Part shown: positions 25,784-34,507 of the stretch, one piece after another
Numbering within the stretch: the first letter of the stretch is position 1
How the letters are laid out: every line of letters begins with the position of its first letter
DNA from: JBEIQE01 sp040376705
Lineage (GTDB): Bacteria; Pseudomonadota; Alphaproteobacteria; UBA2400
Direction of reading: 5' to 3'
Length of the DNA stretch: 64,000 bases
NCBI GenBank assembly: GCA_040376705.1
Contig: JBEIQE010000010.1
Location: 1-64,000, forward strand
Position numbers and translations under genes: made by a program
Notes under the pieces: generated by a model
Told to the model about the DNA's origin: nothing
What the model saw: only the letters and a program-made list of their open reading frames with translations
The model's database searches: none

Positions 25784-26377
25784 ATGCGCACTATTGCAGG
25801 ATATGGCAGCAAAAGAGGCTTCAATCTGGTTGAGGCCGCTGTTGTGCTGGGTATCATCGGGCTTGTGATTGGCGGTATCTGGATTGCGGCCAGCCAGATT
25901 GCGTTCCATTCGCGCATGAACAATATCAGTCAGGGTATTTTACAGCTCGCGCAGGCCACTACACGCCTGCTACAGGATGGTAATTATCCGCAATGGAATA
26001 CGGGCAGTATTGGCGGTATTGTCGAGCTGGCGAATAGATCCGGCGCCGCACCCGGCAGCTGGCGGGTAGAATCGCAAAGCTTCATTACACCAGATGGTGT
26101 AGTTGTGGGCATGCTCACACAGTGCTGGGGCAGCTATCCTTCGGCCCTCTGTCCGGTACTCAATATTCTGGTGACGGTTGATGCGAAAGCGTTTGATGCA
26201 GCTGCCTGTACCTGGCTGTTGCGCCGCTTCCTGGGTATGGCGCGCGATAATACCCTCGTCCGGCGTATTCAGCTCGGTAACCCAACGGTTTTCTATGATC
26301 CGCCGATTGATGCCACCACCGCCAGCTGCGCAGCCACCACTAATGTGCTGCAGTTCATGTTTAACCCGCGGCCTTAG
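25784..26377 (+). CDS. Type IV prepilin-like protein (PilS-like)
   Basis: The 197-residue protein has a 12-residue basic leader ending in KRG, then the prepilin peptidase site G|F, Glu at mature position 5 (FNLVEAA) and a hydrophobic helix to about residue 35. The remainder is a globular domain with four cysteines (one early Cys pair, later AACTW and ASCAAT). I start at ATG 25784; a GTG at 25757 is possible. Its N-terminal 24 residues nearly match the protein at 53341-53946, so the two are paralogues. No pilus assembly genes lie nearby. Confidence 0.8.
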   Translation: MRTIAGYGSKRGFNLVEAAVVLGIIGLVIGGIWIAASQIAFHSRMNNISQGILQLAQATTRLLQDGNYPQWNTGSIGGIVELANRSGAAPGSWRVESQSFITPDGVVVGMLTQCWGSYPSALCPVLNILVTVDAKAFDAAACTWLLRRFLGMARDNTLVRRIQLGNPTVFYDPPIDATTASCAATTNVLQFMFNPRP

Positions 26378-26390
26378 CTCTAGTAGTTAC

Positions 26391-26759
26391 TTAGCTCAGG
26401 TCATTAACCAGCAACGGCCCCAGCGGTTTACCGCCAACGATATGCACGTGCAAATGCGGTACTTCCTGATGTGAGTGCGGGCCAGCGTTAGACAGCAGGC
26501 GATAGCCGCTTTCAGTAACACCTGCCATTTCGGCAACCTTGCCGATGGCGCGAATGAAGCCGGTAATCTCAGCATCGCTTGCCTTGGCCGAAAAATCGGC
26601 GAAGGAGATATAAGCCCCCTTGGGAATGATCAGCACATGCGTGGGCGCCTGCGGGTTGATATCGGGAAAAGCCAGCGCAAACTCATCTTCATAGAGCTTC
26701 TTGGCGGGAATCTCACCGCGCAGGATTCTGGCAAAGATGTTATTGGGATCATAGGTCAT
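26391..26759 (-). CDS. HIT-family (histidine triad) hydrolase
   Basis: The 122-residue protein shows the complete HINT layout: IFARILRGEIPAKKLYED at the start, FPDINPQAPTHVLIIPK in the middle, and the catalytic HLHVHIVGG near residue 104. HINT proteins hydrolyse purine nucleotide phosphoramidates. It lies about 10 bp downstream of hisA, so the two are probably cotranscribed, an association seen in alphaproteobacteria. Confidence 0.93.
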   Translation of the reverse strand: MTYDPNNIFARILRGEIPAKKLYEDEFALAFPDINPQAPTHVLIIPKGAYISFADFSAKASDAEITGFIRAIGKVAEMAGVTESGYRLLSNAGPHSHQEVPHLHVHIVGGKPLGPLLVNDLS

Positions 26760-26769
26760 GGCGTGCTCC

Positions 26770-27510
26770 TTAAACTTTTTCTTGCTGATCGCCTGCTGCC
26801 TTCAGGGCCTGTGCCGGGTCAACCCGGCCATCATACAGCGCGCGGCCACAGATAACACCAATGATGCCACTGGTCTGGTGTTCGCGCAGCTCTTCGATAT
26901 CCGATAGCGAGGCGAGACCGCCGCAGGCGATGAGTGGGGTGGTGAGGGCGAAGGCCAGATCGGCAATCGCCTCAACATTAATACCGCTGAAAGTGCCCGA
27001 GCGGCCGATATCGGTATAGATAATCGCTGCAGCGCCTGCATCTTCAAAGCGCAGTCCCAGTTCCATGGCTTTCATCTCGGTGGTCTGGGTCCAGCCGGAG
27101 AGGGCCACCTGACCGCCTTTGGCGTCGATTGACACAACCACCCGACCTGGAAAACGCGCACAGGCCTCACGCACCAGTGCAGGGTTCTTCTGCGCAATTG
27201 TGCCTACGATAATACGGTTCACGCCACGCTCGAGCCAGAACTCCATGGTCTTGAGATCGCGAATACCGCCGCCCAGCTGCACCGGCACGGTGACGTTCTT
27301 TAAAATTGCTTCAACCGCTGCCGTATTGTGCATTTCGCCGGTAGTGGCGCCATTCAGGTCGACCAGATGCAGCCACTTGAAGCCCTGCTGTTCAAACTTC
27401 AGTGCTTCGGCCACGGGGTCGAGTTCATCTACCTGCACGGCCTCGGCGGCGCCGCGCACATAGCGTACAACATGGTTATCTTTAAGGTCGATGGACGGGA
27501 AGAGGATCAT
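26770..27510 (-). CDS. hisA: HisA, ProFAR isomerase of histidine biosynthesis
   Basis: HisA isomerises ProFAR to PRFAR. The 246-residue TIM barrel begins with MILFPSIDLKDNHVVRYVRG, where the catalytic Asp8 is visible. It has two phosphate-binding halves, PVQLGGGIRD and IACGGLASLSD. The partner Asp lies in AIIYTDIGRSGTFSG. It overlaps the acetyltransferase gene by four bases and precedes the HIT gene. Other his genes are outside the window. Confidence 0.95.
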   Translation of the reverse strand: MILFPSIDLKDNHVVRYVRGAAEAVQVDELDPVAEALKFEQQGFKWLHLVDLNGATTGEMHNTAAVEAILKNVTVPVQLGGGIRDLKTMEFWLERGVNRIIVGTIAQKNPALVREACARFPGRVVVSIDAKGGQVALSGWTQTTEMKAMELGLRFEDAGAAAIIYTDIGRSGTFSGINVEAIADLAFALTTPLIACGGLASLSDIEELREHQTSGIIGVICGRALYDGRVDPAQALKAAGDQQEKV

Positions 27511-28058
27511 GCCGCGTCATCCAGCTGGGCGAGGTCTTTGGTGAAATAGATGCCGGTAATCACTTTACCGTCAACCTCGGCATAATGCGGGTGGCGGCCA
27601 AACTCGATAAAGCCAAGCGAGCGATAAAGGGCAACCGCTGCTTCCTGTGTTTCGCGTACATCAAGGTTCACAGTCTTGAGGCCGCTGGCTTTTGCAGCCT
27701 TCAGCAGCGTCATGGTGAGCAGCTTGGAAAGGCCATGCCCACGTGCCCATGGGGCAATAAAAGTGGTGGTCAATTGCGCCGAGTGGCTTTGCGCTTCGTT
27801 ATTCTTGGGCGGGCGCACGATTTGGGCCGAGCCGCAGATGACGCCATCAAGCCGCGCAACAAATAACCGGCGGTCGGGCACCACCAGTACACCCTTCCAG
27901 TAACGCTCCATCGCATCGCGCGCGGGTACGTGCAACCAGCCAAAGCCGCCGCCTTCGCGAATGGCTGCCTCAGTGGCATCGCACAGGTCGTGCAAATCGC
28001 CGCTCTTGAAGCGCTCTATGATTTCGTCGGCAGAGGGGGTGGCGGTCAGCTGTGTCAT
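27507..28058 (-). CDS. GNAT-family N-acetyltransferase
   Basis: The 183-residue protein has the acetyl-CoA binding motif A (FIAPWARGHGLSKLLT, around residue 100) and the downstream ETQEAAVALYRSLGFIEFGRHP typical of small-molecule acetyltransferases. Substrate unknown. It is coupled to hisA by overlap and divergent from a TetR-type gene across a 53-bp gap, so the regulator may control this gene and, with it, hisA and the HIT gene. Confidence 0.9.
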   Translation of the reverse strand: MTQLTATPSADEIIERFKSGDLHDLCDATEAAIREGGGFGWLHVPARDAMERYWKGVLVVPDRRLFVARLDGVICGSAQIVRPPKNNEAQSHSAQLTTTFIAPWARGHGLSKLLTMTLLKAAKASGLKTVNLDVRETQEAAVALYRSLGFIEFGRHPHYAEVDGKVITGIYFTKDLAQLDDAA

Positions 28059-28111
28059 GTTTTCAATCTAACCATATTGCGCATAAAGGCAAATCTGCTT
28101 ATTGAGGACGC

Positions 28112-28681
28112 ATGAGCACCCGCGAAAAAATCTGTTTTGAAGCCTTGCGCCTGTTTGTGCGCGATGGCGTATCCGGCACCACCACGCGGGCGATTGCTGC
28201 GGCCTGCGATATTGCCGAGGGCACCATCTACCGCCATTTTTCCAGTAAGGATGAACTGGCGCTCGACCTCTTCCAGCGTAACTGGGAGGCCTTCGCCACC
28301 TATATGGAGCGTGCGGCTGCCCGTTCGGCTACCGCGCGCGAGCGGCTGGAGCAGATGGTGGGTTGGTTGGTGATTGCAGCTGAACGCCAGCCCGACCTGT
28401 TCGATTATCTGTTTATTGCGGCGCCGCATCTGGCAGGGCAGGAGCCGGCAACGGCAGCCTCACCACTCGCTTGCCTCAAGCAGGAGCTGGCCGATTTACT
28501 GCCCCCTGCCAGTATCGAGCTGCATCTCGCGCTGCTGATGGGGGGTCTTACGGGCGCCGTGAAGGCTTATAGGGTGGGGCGTGTGCCGAATCTCGAGAAG
28601 CTCAAGCCGCTTTTATTAGCTTCAATTGCTAAAACTAATGAAAACAAGTCTTTAGATCATAATACCATAGCGGCAATCTGA
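28112..28681 (+). CDS. TetR-family transcriptional regulator
   Basis: The 189-residue protein has the N-terminal helix-turn-helix of the family (residues 4-47, with GTTTRAIAAACDIAEGTIYRHFSSKDEL) and a helical ligand domain of unknown specificity. It is divergent from the GNAT gene, and such pairs are often regulator and target. I saw no clear palindrome in the short gap. The start is ATG 28112 after TTGAGGACGC. Confidence 0.92.
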   Translation: MSTREKICFEALRLFVRDGVSGTTTRAIAAACDIAEGTIYRHFSSKDELALDLFQRNWEAFATYMERAAARSATARERLEQMVGWLVIAAERQPDLFDYLFIAAPHLAGQEPATAASPLACLKQELADLLPPASIELHLALLMGGLTGAVKAYRVGRVPNLEKLKPLLLASIAKTNENKSLDHNTIAAI

Positions 28682-28727
28682 CAGCCTCTGCAAAAACGCT
28701 AATCGGTTACATCAGGTATGCGCCAAT

Positions 28728-30422
28728 TTAAGGGGAGCAATACACCTGACGCAGCACCGGCACTTTCTTGCCATCAGCATATTCGGGTTCGGTTACCGGC
28801 AGGCGTTCAAGCGACAGGCGGCTGAGCTCATTCAGTGCGGCATGGCAGGGCATCAGCTGTTCGTTGGTCGAATGCGAATTATTGATCATGGCCTGCCCCT
28901 TGGCGGTCAGCTCGGGCAGCATGACAAAGCGCAGATTGCCAGCGTTATTCTCAGCCGGAATATTGGTAATCACCATAACGCCACCTTCAAGCGGAACCGG
29001 CCTGTAATGGAAGTTGGGGTTTACCTTGGCCATGGCATCAAAGTGGCGCGAGGCCTTTTGCTCAAGCGATAGTTTGGTTTCGGCAGCAGCAGGTGCTGGT
29101 GCGGGCGCGGGCTTGCTGGGGGTGGTAATGCTAAGGTTATAAGCTGCAATCTTGATGGCATCCGGCATTTTGTAATTAGAGCTGTGGAAACCCTCTGTAA
29201 CAGGAGCTTTCTGAGCGTATGACGCGACTTCAGCCGTTGTGGCAGCAGCAGCCGGTGCTGGCTCAGGCCTAGGGGCTGTAACGGTGGGTGCTGCCTGCTT
29301 GGGTGCGGGATAGGTGATTGCAGCAATCTTCTGCAACGCGCTTAGCGTATGGGCTTCATTACCTTCGTTCGAGCCGCCGTTTGAAAAACCAGCAATACGC
29401 AGCTTGCCATTATCGCTGGCATCGGGCGAGAGGATCAGCATCAGCTTGTCGCTGGGCTTGGCTTCCTTGCCGCGGGCCGCAATATTGGTAGTGATCACGA
29501 TTTTGCTGGTGCCGTGGTGCTCATCAAACATGCGGCGGGTTTCAAATGCAAAGCCGGGGTTTTGGGCCGTCATGCGAGTGAGCTGTTCGGTCACGCGCTC
29601 TTCCTGCGCGCTCAGCTTATCCTGCTTGGCCTGATAGGCAACTGGGTCCGCTGGGGCTGTTGGCTTTACAACATCCTTCATCCAGGCAGGTGGTTGGGCA
29701 ACAGGAATTGGCATGCCCATATCAAACTCGTGGTGGCTATAAATGAAGGGCTCAATGGTGGGCTCAGGCATGAAGGCACCCAGTAAGCCCTTCAACTGGC
29801 TCATGGTCTTGTTGCCCATTCTGGCACCAAGCCCCCATGTTTCGATACCCTTGTGCGATACAGTAATAGTAGACGCTGCATCAGGGTTTGAGTTATTGGG
29901 CAGATTGGTGGTGAAGACCACCTTATTATAACCTGTGCGGGCATCTGGTTGCAGTTGTTCTTCGAAAGAAAAACCAGGGCGGTGCTTGGCCAGTTCGCGC
30001 AGCTGGCTGGCAATTTCGGCGCTCTGGCGCAGCAGCTTGTTCTGTTCGCGCTGGTAACGCTTGGCATCGATTTTCGCACTGGCGCCATAAATCAGGTCCA
30101 GGCCAGCCATGGCTACGGGGCGTGATACGGCTTGATAGGCGCTATCTGCTTTCTCGTTCAGGCTAACCCAACCTCTGCCAATACCGCCTACAGCCTGCCC
30201 CGTGAGGGATGTGCCTGCGCGTAGTGTCTTCTTGAGGCCGGTAAAGTGTGCAGCAGTGATAAAGTCCTTACGGGTGGCCGCCTGCCAGAGTTTAACGGGC
30301 GCAGCGCGCAGATTAGCGAGGGTGAGGGTTTCTTCAGTCCAGTCGTCAAAACGGTCGATGGCTACCTGCGTGCGCACTTTGGCTGAGCTTAAAGAATCGC
30401 GAATGCGTGAAGGCAACTGCAT
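28728..30422 (-). CDS. Uncharacterised protein with three internal repeat modules
   Basis: The 564-residue protein starts at ATG 30422 with GGAGAG eight bases upstream. Residues 1-125 are a helical N-terminal part. A module recurs three times (about 130-190, 268-332, 451-503): a helix with spaced Leu, then an Asn/Arg-Pro-Gly/Asn-Phe-x-Phe/Tyr step, then a beta segment ending ITTNI or VITNI, then a hydrophobic strand. The copies read HRPGFSFE/VVFTTNL, QNPGFAFE/IVITTNI and VNPNFHYR/VMVITNI. Pro/Ala-rich linkers separate modules two and three. No family is recognised. It appears cytosolic, with no signal sequence. Confidence 0.75.
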   Translation of the reverse strand: MQLPSRIRDSLSSAKVRTQVAIDRFDDWTEETLTLANLRAAPVKLWQAATRKDFITAAHFTGLKKTLRAGTSLTGQAVGGIGRGWVSLNEKADSAYQAVSRPVAMAGLDLIYGASAKIDAKRYQREQNKLLRQSAEIASQLRELAKHRPGFSFEEQLQPDARTGYNKVVFTTNLPNNSNPDAASTITVSHKGIETWGLGARMGNKTMSQLKGLLGAFMPEPTIEPFIYSHHEFDMGMPIPVAQPPAWMKDVVKPTAPADPVAYQAKQDKLSAQEERVTEQLTRMTAQNPGFAFETRRMFDEHHGTSKIVITTNIAARGKEAKPSDKLMLILSPDASDNGKLRIAGFSNGGSNEGNEAHTLSALQKIAAITYPAPKQAAPTVTAPRPEPAPAAAATTAEVASYAQKAPVTEGFHSSNYKMPDAIKIAAYNLSITTPSKPAPAPAPAAAETKLSLEQKASRHFDAMAKVNPNFHYRPVPLEGGVMVITNIPAENNAGNLRFVMLPELTAKGQAMINNSHSTNEQLMPCHAALNELSRLSLERLPVTEPEYADGKKVPVLRQVYCSP

Positions 30423-30515
30423 GAAACTCTCCGGCGTTTGAATTTCAAATACTATGCGCAGCGCAAATTGGTTAATACAAGTCAATAAATGTCGGATTAT
30501 GCTTAACGGCCTGTA

Positions 30516-31427
30516 TTAATGCAGGGTTTTGGGTACGTCCTCGGCCCGCAGTTTCACAATTTCTTCGGCTTTGAAAAGGTAAACACGGCTGCAGAATTCG
30601 CAGCGCACTTCCGCCGGGCCGTTCTCGGTCAGGTCCTTAATGTCTTCATCTGTAAGGGCTTTCATGACGCCCTCCACGCGCTCGCGCGAGCATCGGCAGC
30701 GGTCTACCATGTCGTGCGGGGGGAAGACGCGCACATCCTCCTCATGGAACAGGCGGTAGAGCAGGTCGTTTGGCGTTAACGCGGGCGAGGTTAACTCCTG
30801 CGGGGTGGCGGTGCTCATCAGCATCATGGCGCGGCGCCAGCCGTCCTCCACATCGGTGCCTACTTGCGTTGCCAGCTCAGGCAGGCGCTGCAGCATGATG
30901 CCGCCAGCCTGCCAGCCGATAATCGGCGTATTGGTCGCGGCGATGACGAAAGCGGTCTCAATCTGCTCGGACTGACGGAAGTAATGATGGATGAAGTCGG
31001 GCATGGTCTCGCCCTGCAACTCAACCAGGCCCTGATAGCGCTCGGAGTTCGCGCCCTGATCTACCGTAAAGGCAATATGACCATCGCCCAAGAGGCCGCG
31101 GGCATTGCTGGCCTTGCTGCCGAGCGCAGTCAGTTTTTCTTCATCAAACTGGGCATAGGCGCGCATGGCGCCGCTGGTGGTAATATCGGTTACCAGAGTT
31201 GTGACGGCGCCATCGCCCTTGATCTGTAGCGTAAAAATGCCCTCAAATTTGAGCATGCCCGAAAGCAGGGCGGCCAGAGTGAGAGTTTCGGCCAGCAGGG
31301 TAGCAACCGGCTCGGGGTATTTATGACGCGCGATGATACTGTCGAGCCCGCCCGACAGGCGTACGAAGCGGCCCCGCAGATTGGGGCGGTCGAGCTGGAA
31401 AGGTTGTACGTGGTCGGGTGCCGTCAT
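30516..31427 (-). CDS. hslO: Hsp33-family redox-regulated chaperonin
   Basis: Hsp33 is activated by oxidation, when its zinc is released and it binds unfolding proteins. The 303-residue protein has the N-terminal Hsp33 core with GDGAVTTLVTDIT and the C-terminal zinc switch: CxC in CRCSRERVEG and CxxC in CEFCSRVY. Such sequences in alphaproteobacteria follow argD-argF; here it follows argD directly with no argF between them. Confidence 0.94.
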   Translation of the reverse strand: MTAPDHVQPFQLDRPNLRGRFVRLSGGLDSIIARHKYPEPVATLLAETLTLAALLSGMLKFEGIFTLQIKGDGAVTTLVTDITTSGAMRAYAQFDEEKLTALGSKASNARGLLGDGHIAFTVDQGANSERYQGLVELQGETMPDFIHHYFRQSEQIETAFVIAATNTPIIGWQAGGIMLQRLPELATQVGTDVEDGWRRAMMLMSTATPQELTSPALTPNDLLYRLFHEEDVRVFPPHDMVDRCRCSRERVEGVMKALTDEDIKDLTENGPAEVRCEFCSRVYLFKAEEIVKLRAEDVPKTLH

Positions 31428-31560
31428 GCGGGTTTTTTACAGAAACATACGGGGAATGTCGAGAGCGGCTAAGACCGGGCCCAAATTCGGCAGCCGGATT
31501 GCTGCCAAACCTGATGTTCCGTTAATGACAGGCCGTCTCTATTGCCTGATATGCTGATGG

Positions 31561-32768
31561 TCACGCAGCATTCTTGGCGGCTATTTCCTGCACACGCTCG
31601 GCGCAGGCCTTGCGGGCAATCTCAAGGCCTTCGTCGATATGCGCCTCGGTTACAATGAGCGGTGGCACAAAGCGCAACACATCCTTGCCTGCGCCAACGG
31701 CAATCAGCCCATGCTTGAGGAACAGGCGCTGCAGGTCGGCATATTCCTCGCTCAGCTGCAGGCCGATCATCAGGCCTTTGCCGCGAACATCTTTCACCAG
31801 CGTCGGGAATTCGGCCATCAGCTTACCAAACTGCGTGAAGGCATAGGCTGACACCTTGTTGATATGTTCAAGTAGACCGGGTTCGGTCATCAGGTTCAGC
31901 GCTTCTTCGGCTACGGCCATCGCCAGCGGGTTGCCGCCGTAGGTGGTGCCATGGCTGCCGATGGTCATACCGGCAGCTGCATTCTCGGTTGCCAAGCAGG
32001 CACCCACGGGGAAGCCGCCACCAAAGGCCTTGGCGATGCACATGACATCAGGCTTGATACCCGCGTGCTCGTAAGCCCAGATTTTGCCGGTACGGCCATG
32101 CCGCACTGGATTTCGTCAAGGAACAGCAGCATGCCGTGTTTATCGCATAGCGCGCGCACGGCTTTCAGGTATTCAACAGTAGCGGGTTTAATACCGCCTT
32201 CGCCCTGTACCGTCTCGAAATGAATGGCAGCGGTTTGCGGCGTAATGGCTTTTTCAATTGCCGCGATATCGTTATACGGTACCTGATCAAACCCATCAGC
32301 CAGCGGGCCGAAGCCATCGGTCATCTTCGGGGTTTTGGCAGCCGAGATGGCTCCGAGTGTGCGGCCATGGAACAGGCCTTCGCATACGATAATGCGATTA
32401 CGGTCCTTCTGGCCCTTGGCCCAGAAATGACGGCGCACAATCTTCACACCGCATTCCCACGCCTCAACGCCCGAGTTGGTGAAGAACACCGTTTCGGCAA
32501 ATGAAATCTGCTTGAGCTTTTCAGCTACGCGCTCTTGGCCCGGTACGCGGAACATGTTGGAGACAATCCATACCTTGCTGGCCTGCTCGGTCAGTGCCTT
32601 GATCAGGCGCGGGTTGGCATGACCAAAACCGGCAACGGCAATACCAGCCACAAAATCGAGATAGCGCTTGCCCTCGGCGGTGTAGAGGTAGCAGCCTTCG
32701 CCGCGCTCGAATGACAGATCGTTACGCTTGTAAACCGGCAGTACGGATGAAATCATTTCTCTCTCCAA
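31561..32768 (-). CDS. argD: Acetylornithine aminotransferase, interrupted by a -1 frameshift
   Basis: This PLP enzyme converts N-acetylglutamate semialdehyde to N-acetylornithine. The N-terminal part (from 32768) ends in LFLDEIQCGM, where the Asp binds the PLP nitrogen. The C-terminal part (32106 onward) continues with GRTGKIWAYEHAGIKPD and the Schiff-base region CIAKAFGGGFPVGAC. One G is missing from GGC near 32105 (codons ATG-GGC-CGT read ATGGCCGT), and 1208 nt is one short of 1209. Repaired length is 402 residues, normal for ArgD. It is either an indel error or a dead copy; I favour error. Confidence 0.9.
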
Positions 32769-32817
32769 TCAGCTTGGCCTCTTGAGCTTATATCTAGCAT
32801 AGCGCAAACTCACAGCC

Positions 32818-33339
32818 ATGCCGAGTACTCTCACACAGCAATCCATTTACAATCGTGCAGTGCACTATCTCGAGCGCTATGCCGCTTCGGTTGCGGGGGT
32901 GCGGGCTGTTTTGCAGCGCAGCGTAAAACGGGCCGAGCGCCGCGGCGATATCGTGCCGCCACAAACACCGGAGTGGATTGAGGCAACGCTTTTAAAGCTC
33001 ATCGAAAAAAAACTGCTTGATGATGCCTTGTTCGCTGAAACCAAAGTGCGGTCGCTGCGCCGTTCGGGTGCATCAGCCCAAAAGGTCAAACAAAAACTGG
33101 CTGTGAAGGGCGTCTCCGGCACGTTGGTAGACGACGCGCTGGCGAGTGAAGATGTGGAGGATGACTGGCAGGCTGCTATCATCTTCGCACGTAAAAAACG
33201 CTTAGGACCTTATACTACGCGCGGTGACCGCACCGAGCTGCGCGACAAGCAGATGCAGTCACTGGCAAGGGCAGGTTTTAATCTCTCGATTGCCCGCAAG
33301 ATAGTAGATGCATACAGCGAAGATGAGCTTGTGGAATAA
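32818..33339 (+). CDS. recX: Regulatory protein RecX
   Basis: RecX limits RecA filament growth. The 173-residue protein is all helical with the repeated three-helix pattern of the family: ALHYLERYAAS-like entry (here AVHYLERYAASVAGVRAVL), then LIEKKLLDDALFAETKVRSLRRSGASAQKVKQKLAVKGVS, then the ARKKR segment. It is divergent from argD and not next to recA, as is common in alphaproteobacteria. Confidence 0.9.
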   Translation: MPSTLTQQSIYNRAVHYLERYAASVAGVRAVLQRSVKRAERRGDIVPPQTPEWIEATLLKLIEKKLLDDALFAETKVRSLRRSGASAQKVKQKLAVKGVSGTLVDDALASEDVEDDWQAAIIFARKKRLGPYTTRGDRTELRDKQMQSLARAGFNLSIARKIVDAYSEDELVE

Positions 33340-33341
33340 GT

Positions 33342-33728
33342 CTATTCCGCGTTATGGCAGACGGCCTCGATATTGTGGCCATCCGGATCGAGCACAAAAG
33401 CACCGTAGTAGTTGGGATGATAATGCGCACGAATGCCCGGCTTGCCATTATCGCGCCCGCCCGCTGCCATGGCTGCTGCATAAAACGCATCCACTTCATC
33501 CCGCGTATCGGCCCTGAAGGCAAAATGCATCGGCGGTTTTTGTGTTTCACCAGGGCTGATCCAGAAGTCCGGTTTGGGTGGGACGCCAAATCCTGCGACG
33601 TCTACATGTCCGGTCATGGCAGCAGAAAATTCGGCAATAAGCTGGTAGCCCAGCGGTGCCAGCGCCTTGCTGTAAAAGGCTTTGCTTTTGGCATAGTCGG
33701 TTACTGCAATTCCGGAATGATCTATCAT
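33342..33728 (-). CDS. VOC-superfamily (glyoxalase-like) protein
   Basis: The 128-residue protein has the paired beta-alpha-beta-beta-beta units of the VOC fold: IDHSGIAVTDYAKSKAFYSKALAPLGY at the start and the metal-type ending AFVLDPDGHNIEAVCH. His4 and the Glu in NIEAV are candidate metal ligands. The reaction is unknown; many such proteins act on small electrophiles. It is coupled to the zincin-like gene by a one-base overlap. Confidence 0.9.
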   Translation of the reverse strand: MIDHSGIAVTDYAKSKAFYSKALAPLGYQLIAEFSAAMTGHVDVAGFGVPPKPDFWISPGETQKPPMHFAFRADTRDEVDAFYAAAMAAGGRDNGKPGIRAHYHPNYYGAFVLDPDGHNIEAVCHNAE

Positions 33729-34138
33729 CAGTCCTCTCCCTCAATCCGTTCCATATCTTCATCCGACAGGCCAAAGTGATGTCCTATTTCGTGGATCAGC
33801 ACATGACGTACAATATCGGGCAGGCGCTCGCCGCTATCGCACCAGAAATCCAGAATCGGGCGGCGGTAGAGATACACAATATCCGGCAGGCGGCCGATAT
33901 CGAGGATGCTGCGGCGGGGCAAGTCTACGCCCTGGTAAAGGCCCAGAATATCAAATGGGCTTTCAAGCTCCATCTCTTCGATGATTTCATCTGACGGGAA
34001 GTCTTCTACCTTGATGATGATGTTCTGCGCATACTGTTTGAATTGCGCAGGCAGGCCGGCATGGGCCTCTTCAGCTAGCCGTGAGAGATCATCCAGCGTT
34101 GGTGCAACTGCCGAAGGGATAGCGATGCGCTTGGCCAA
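33728..34138 (-). CDS. Zincin-like metallopeptidase family protein
   Basis: The 136-residue protein carries the zinc motif HEIGHHFGLSDEDME near the C-terminus (HExxH plus a third His), matching the small 'metallopeptidase family' group in which the role is unknown. It starts at TTG 34138, directly after the MazG-like stop, so the three small genes are probably one transcript. The N-terminal half has LSRLAEEAHAGLP, typical of the family. Confidence 0.87.
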   Translation of the reverse strand: MAKRIAIPSAVAPTLDDLSRLAEEAHAGLPAQFKQYAQNIIIKVEDFPSDEIIEEMELESPFDILGLYQGVDLPRRSILDIGRLPDIVYLYRRPILDFWCDSGERLPDIVRHVLIHEIGHHFGLSDEDMERIEGED

Positions 34139-34465
34139 TTAACGGTTATCTCCTGCACCATGCAGCACGCCGCGTTCGCTGCGGTCTTTAATCTTGGCGA
34201 GGTTGATGCGCACCACATCTTCAAGTTTGATATCAAGATCGCTGGCAAGGTTGGCCACATACCACATCACATCCCCCAGCTCTTTGGTAATGGCTTCGCG
34301 GCGCTCCGGCGTAGGAATGCGGTTGTTATCGCGCACCATCTTTTTAATATGCTCAACGACCTCACCGGTTTCGCCAGCAAGGCCAAGGGCGGTATATATA
34401 GCGCCAAGGTCGTTATTATAAATTGCGGTGGTGCGGGCAATGGTCTGGTATTCGTCAAATGTCAT
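34139..34465 (-). CDS. MazG-like nucleotide pyrophosphohydrolase
   Basis: The 108-residue protein shows the all-helical MazG fold motif: GLAGETGEVVEHIKK followed by ITKELGDVMWYVANLA, supplying the E-x2-E and E-x2-D magnesium ligands. Proteins of this size hydrolyse non-canonical or excess NTPs to NMP and PPi. It is first in a three-gene unit with the zincin-like and VOC genes and is divergent from an SDR gene across 42 bp. Confidence 0.9.
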   Translation of the reverse strand: MTFDEYQTIARTTAIYNNDLGAIYTALGLAGETGEVVEHIKKMVRDNNRIPTPERREAITKELGDVMWYVANLASDLDIKLEDVVRINLAKIKDRSERGVLHGAGDNR

Positions 34466-34507
34466 AATGGCTTGTCTCCTGGCTGTATTTGGGCCAGTTT
34501 AGTGTTT

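Noticed and set aside
31333..31557. Plus-strand open frame of 74 codons between hslO and argD
   Set aside because: Mostly antisense to the hslO 5' end, Arg-rich and without a ribosome site. I found no remains of argF in this gap either.
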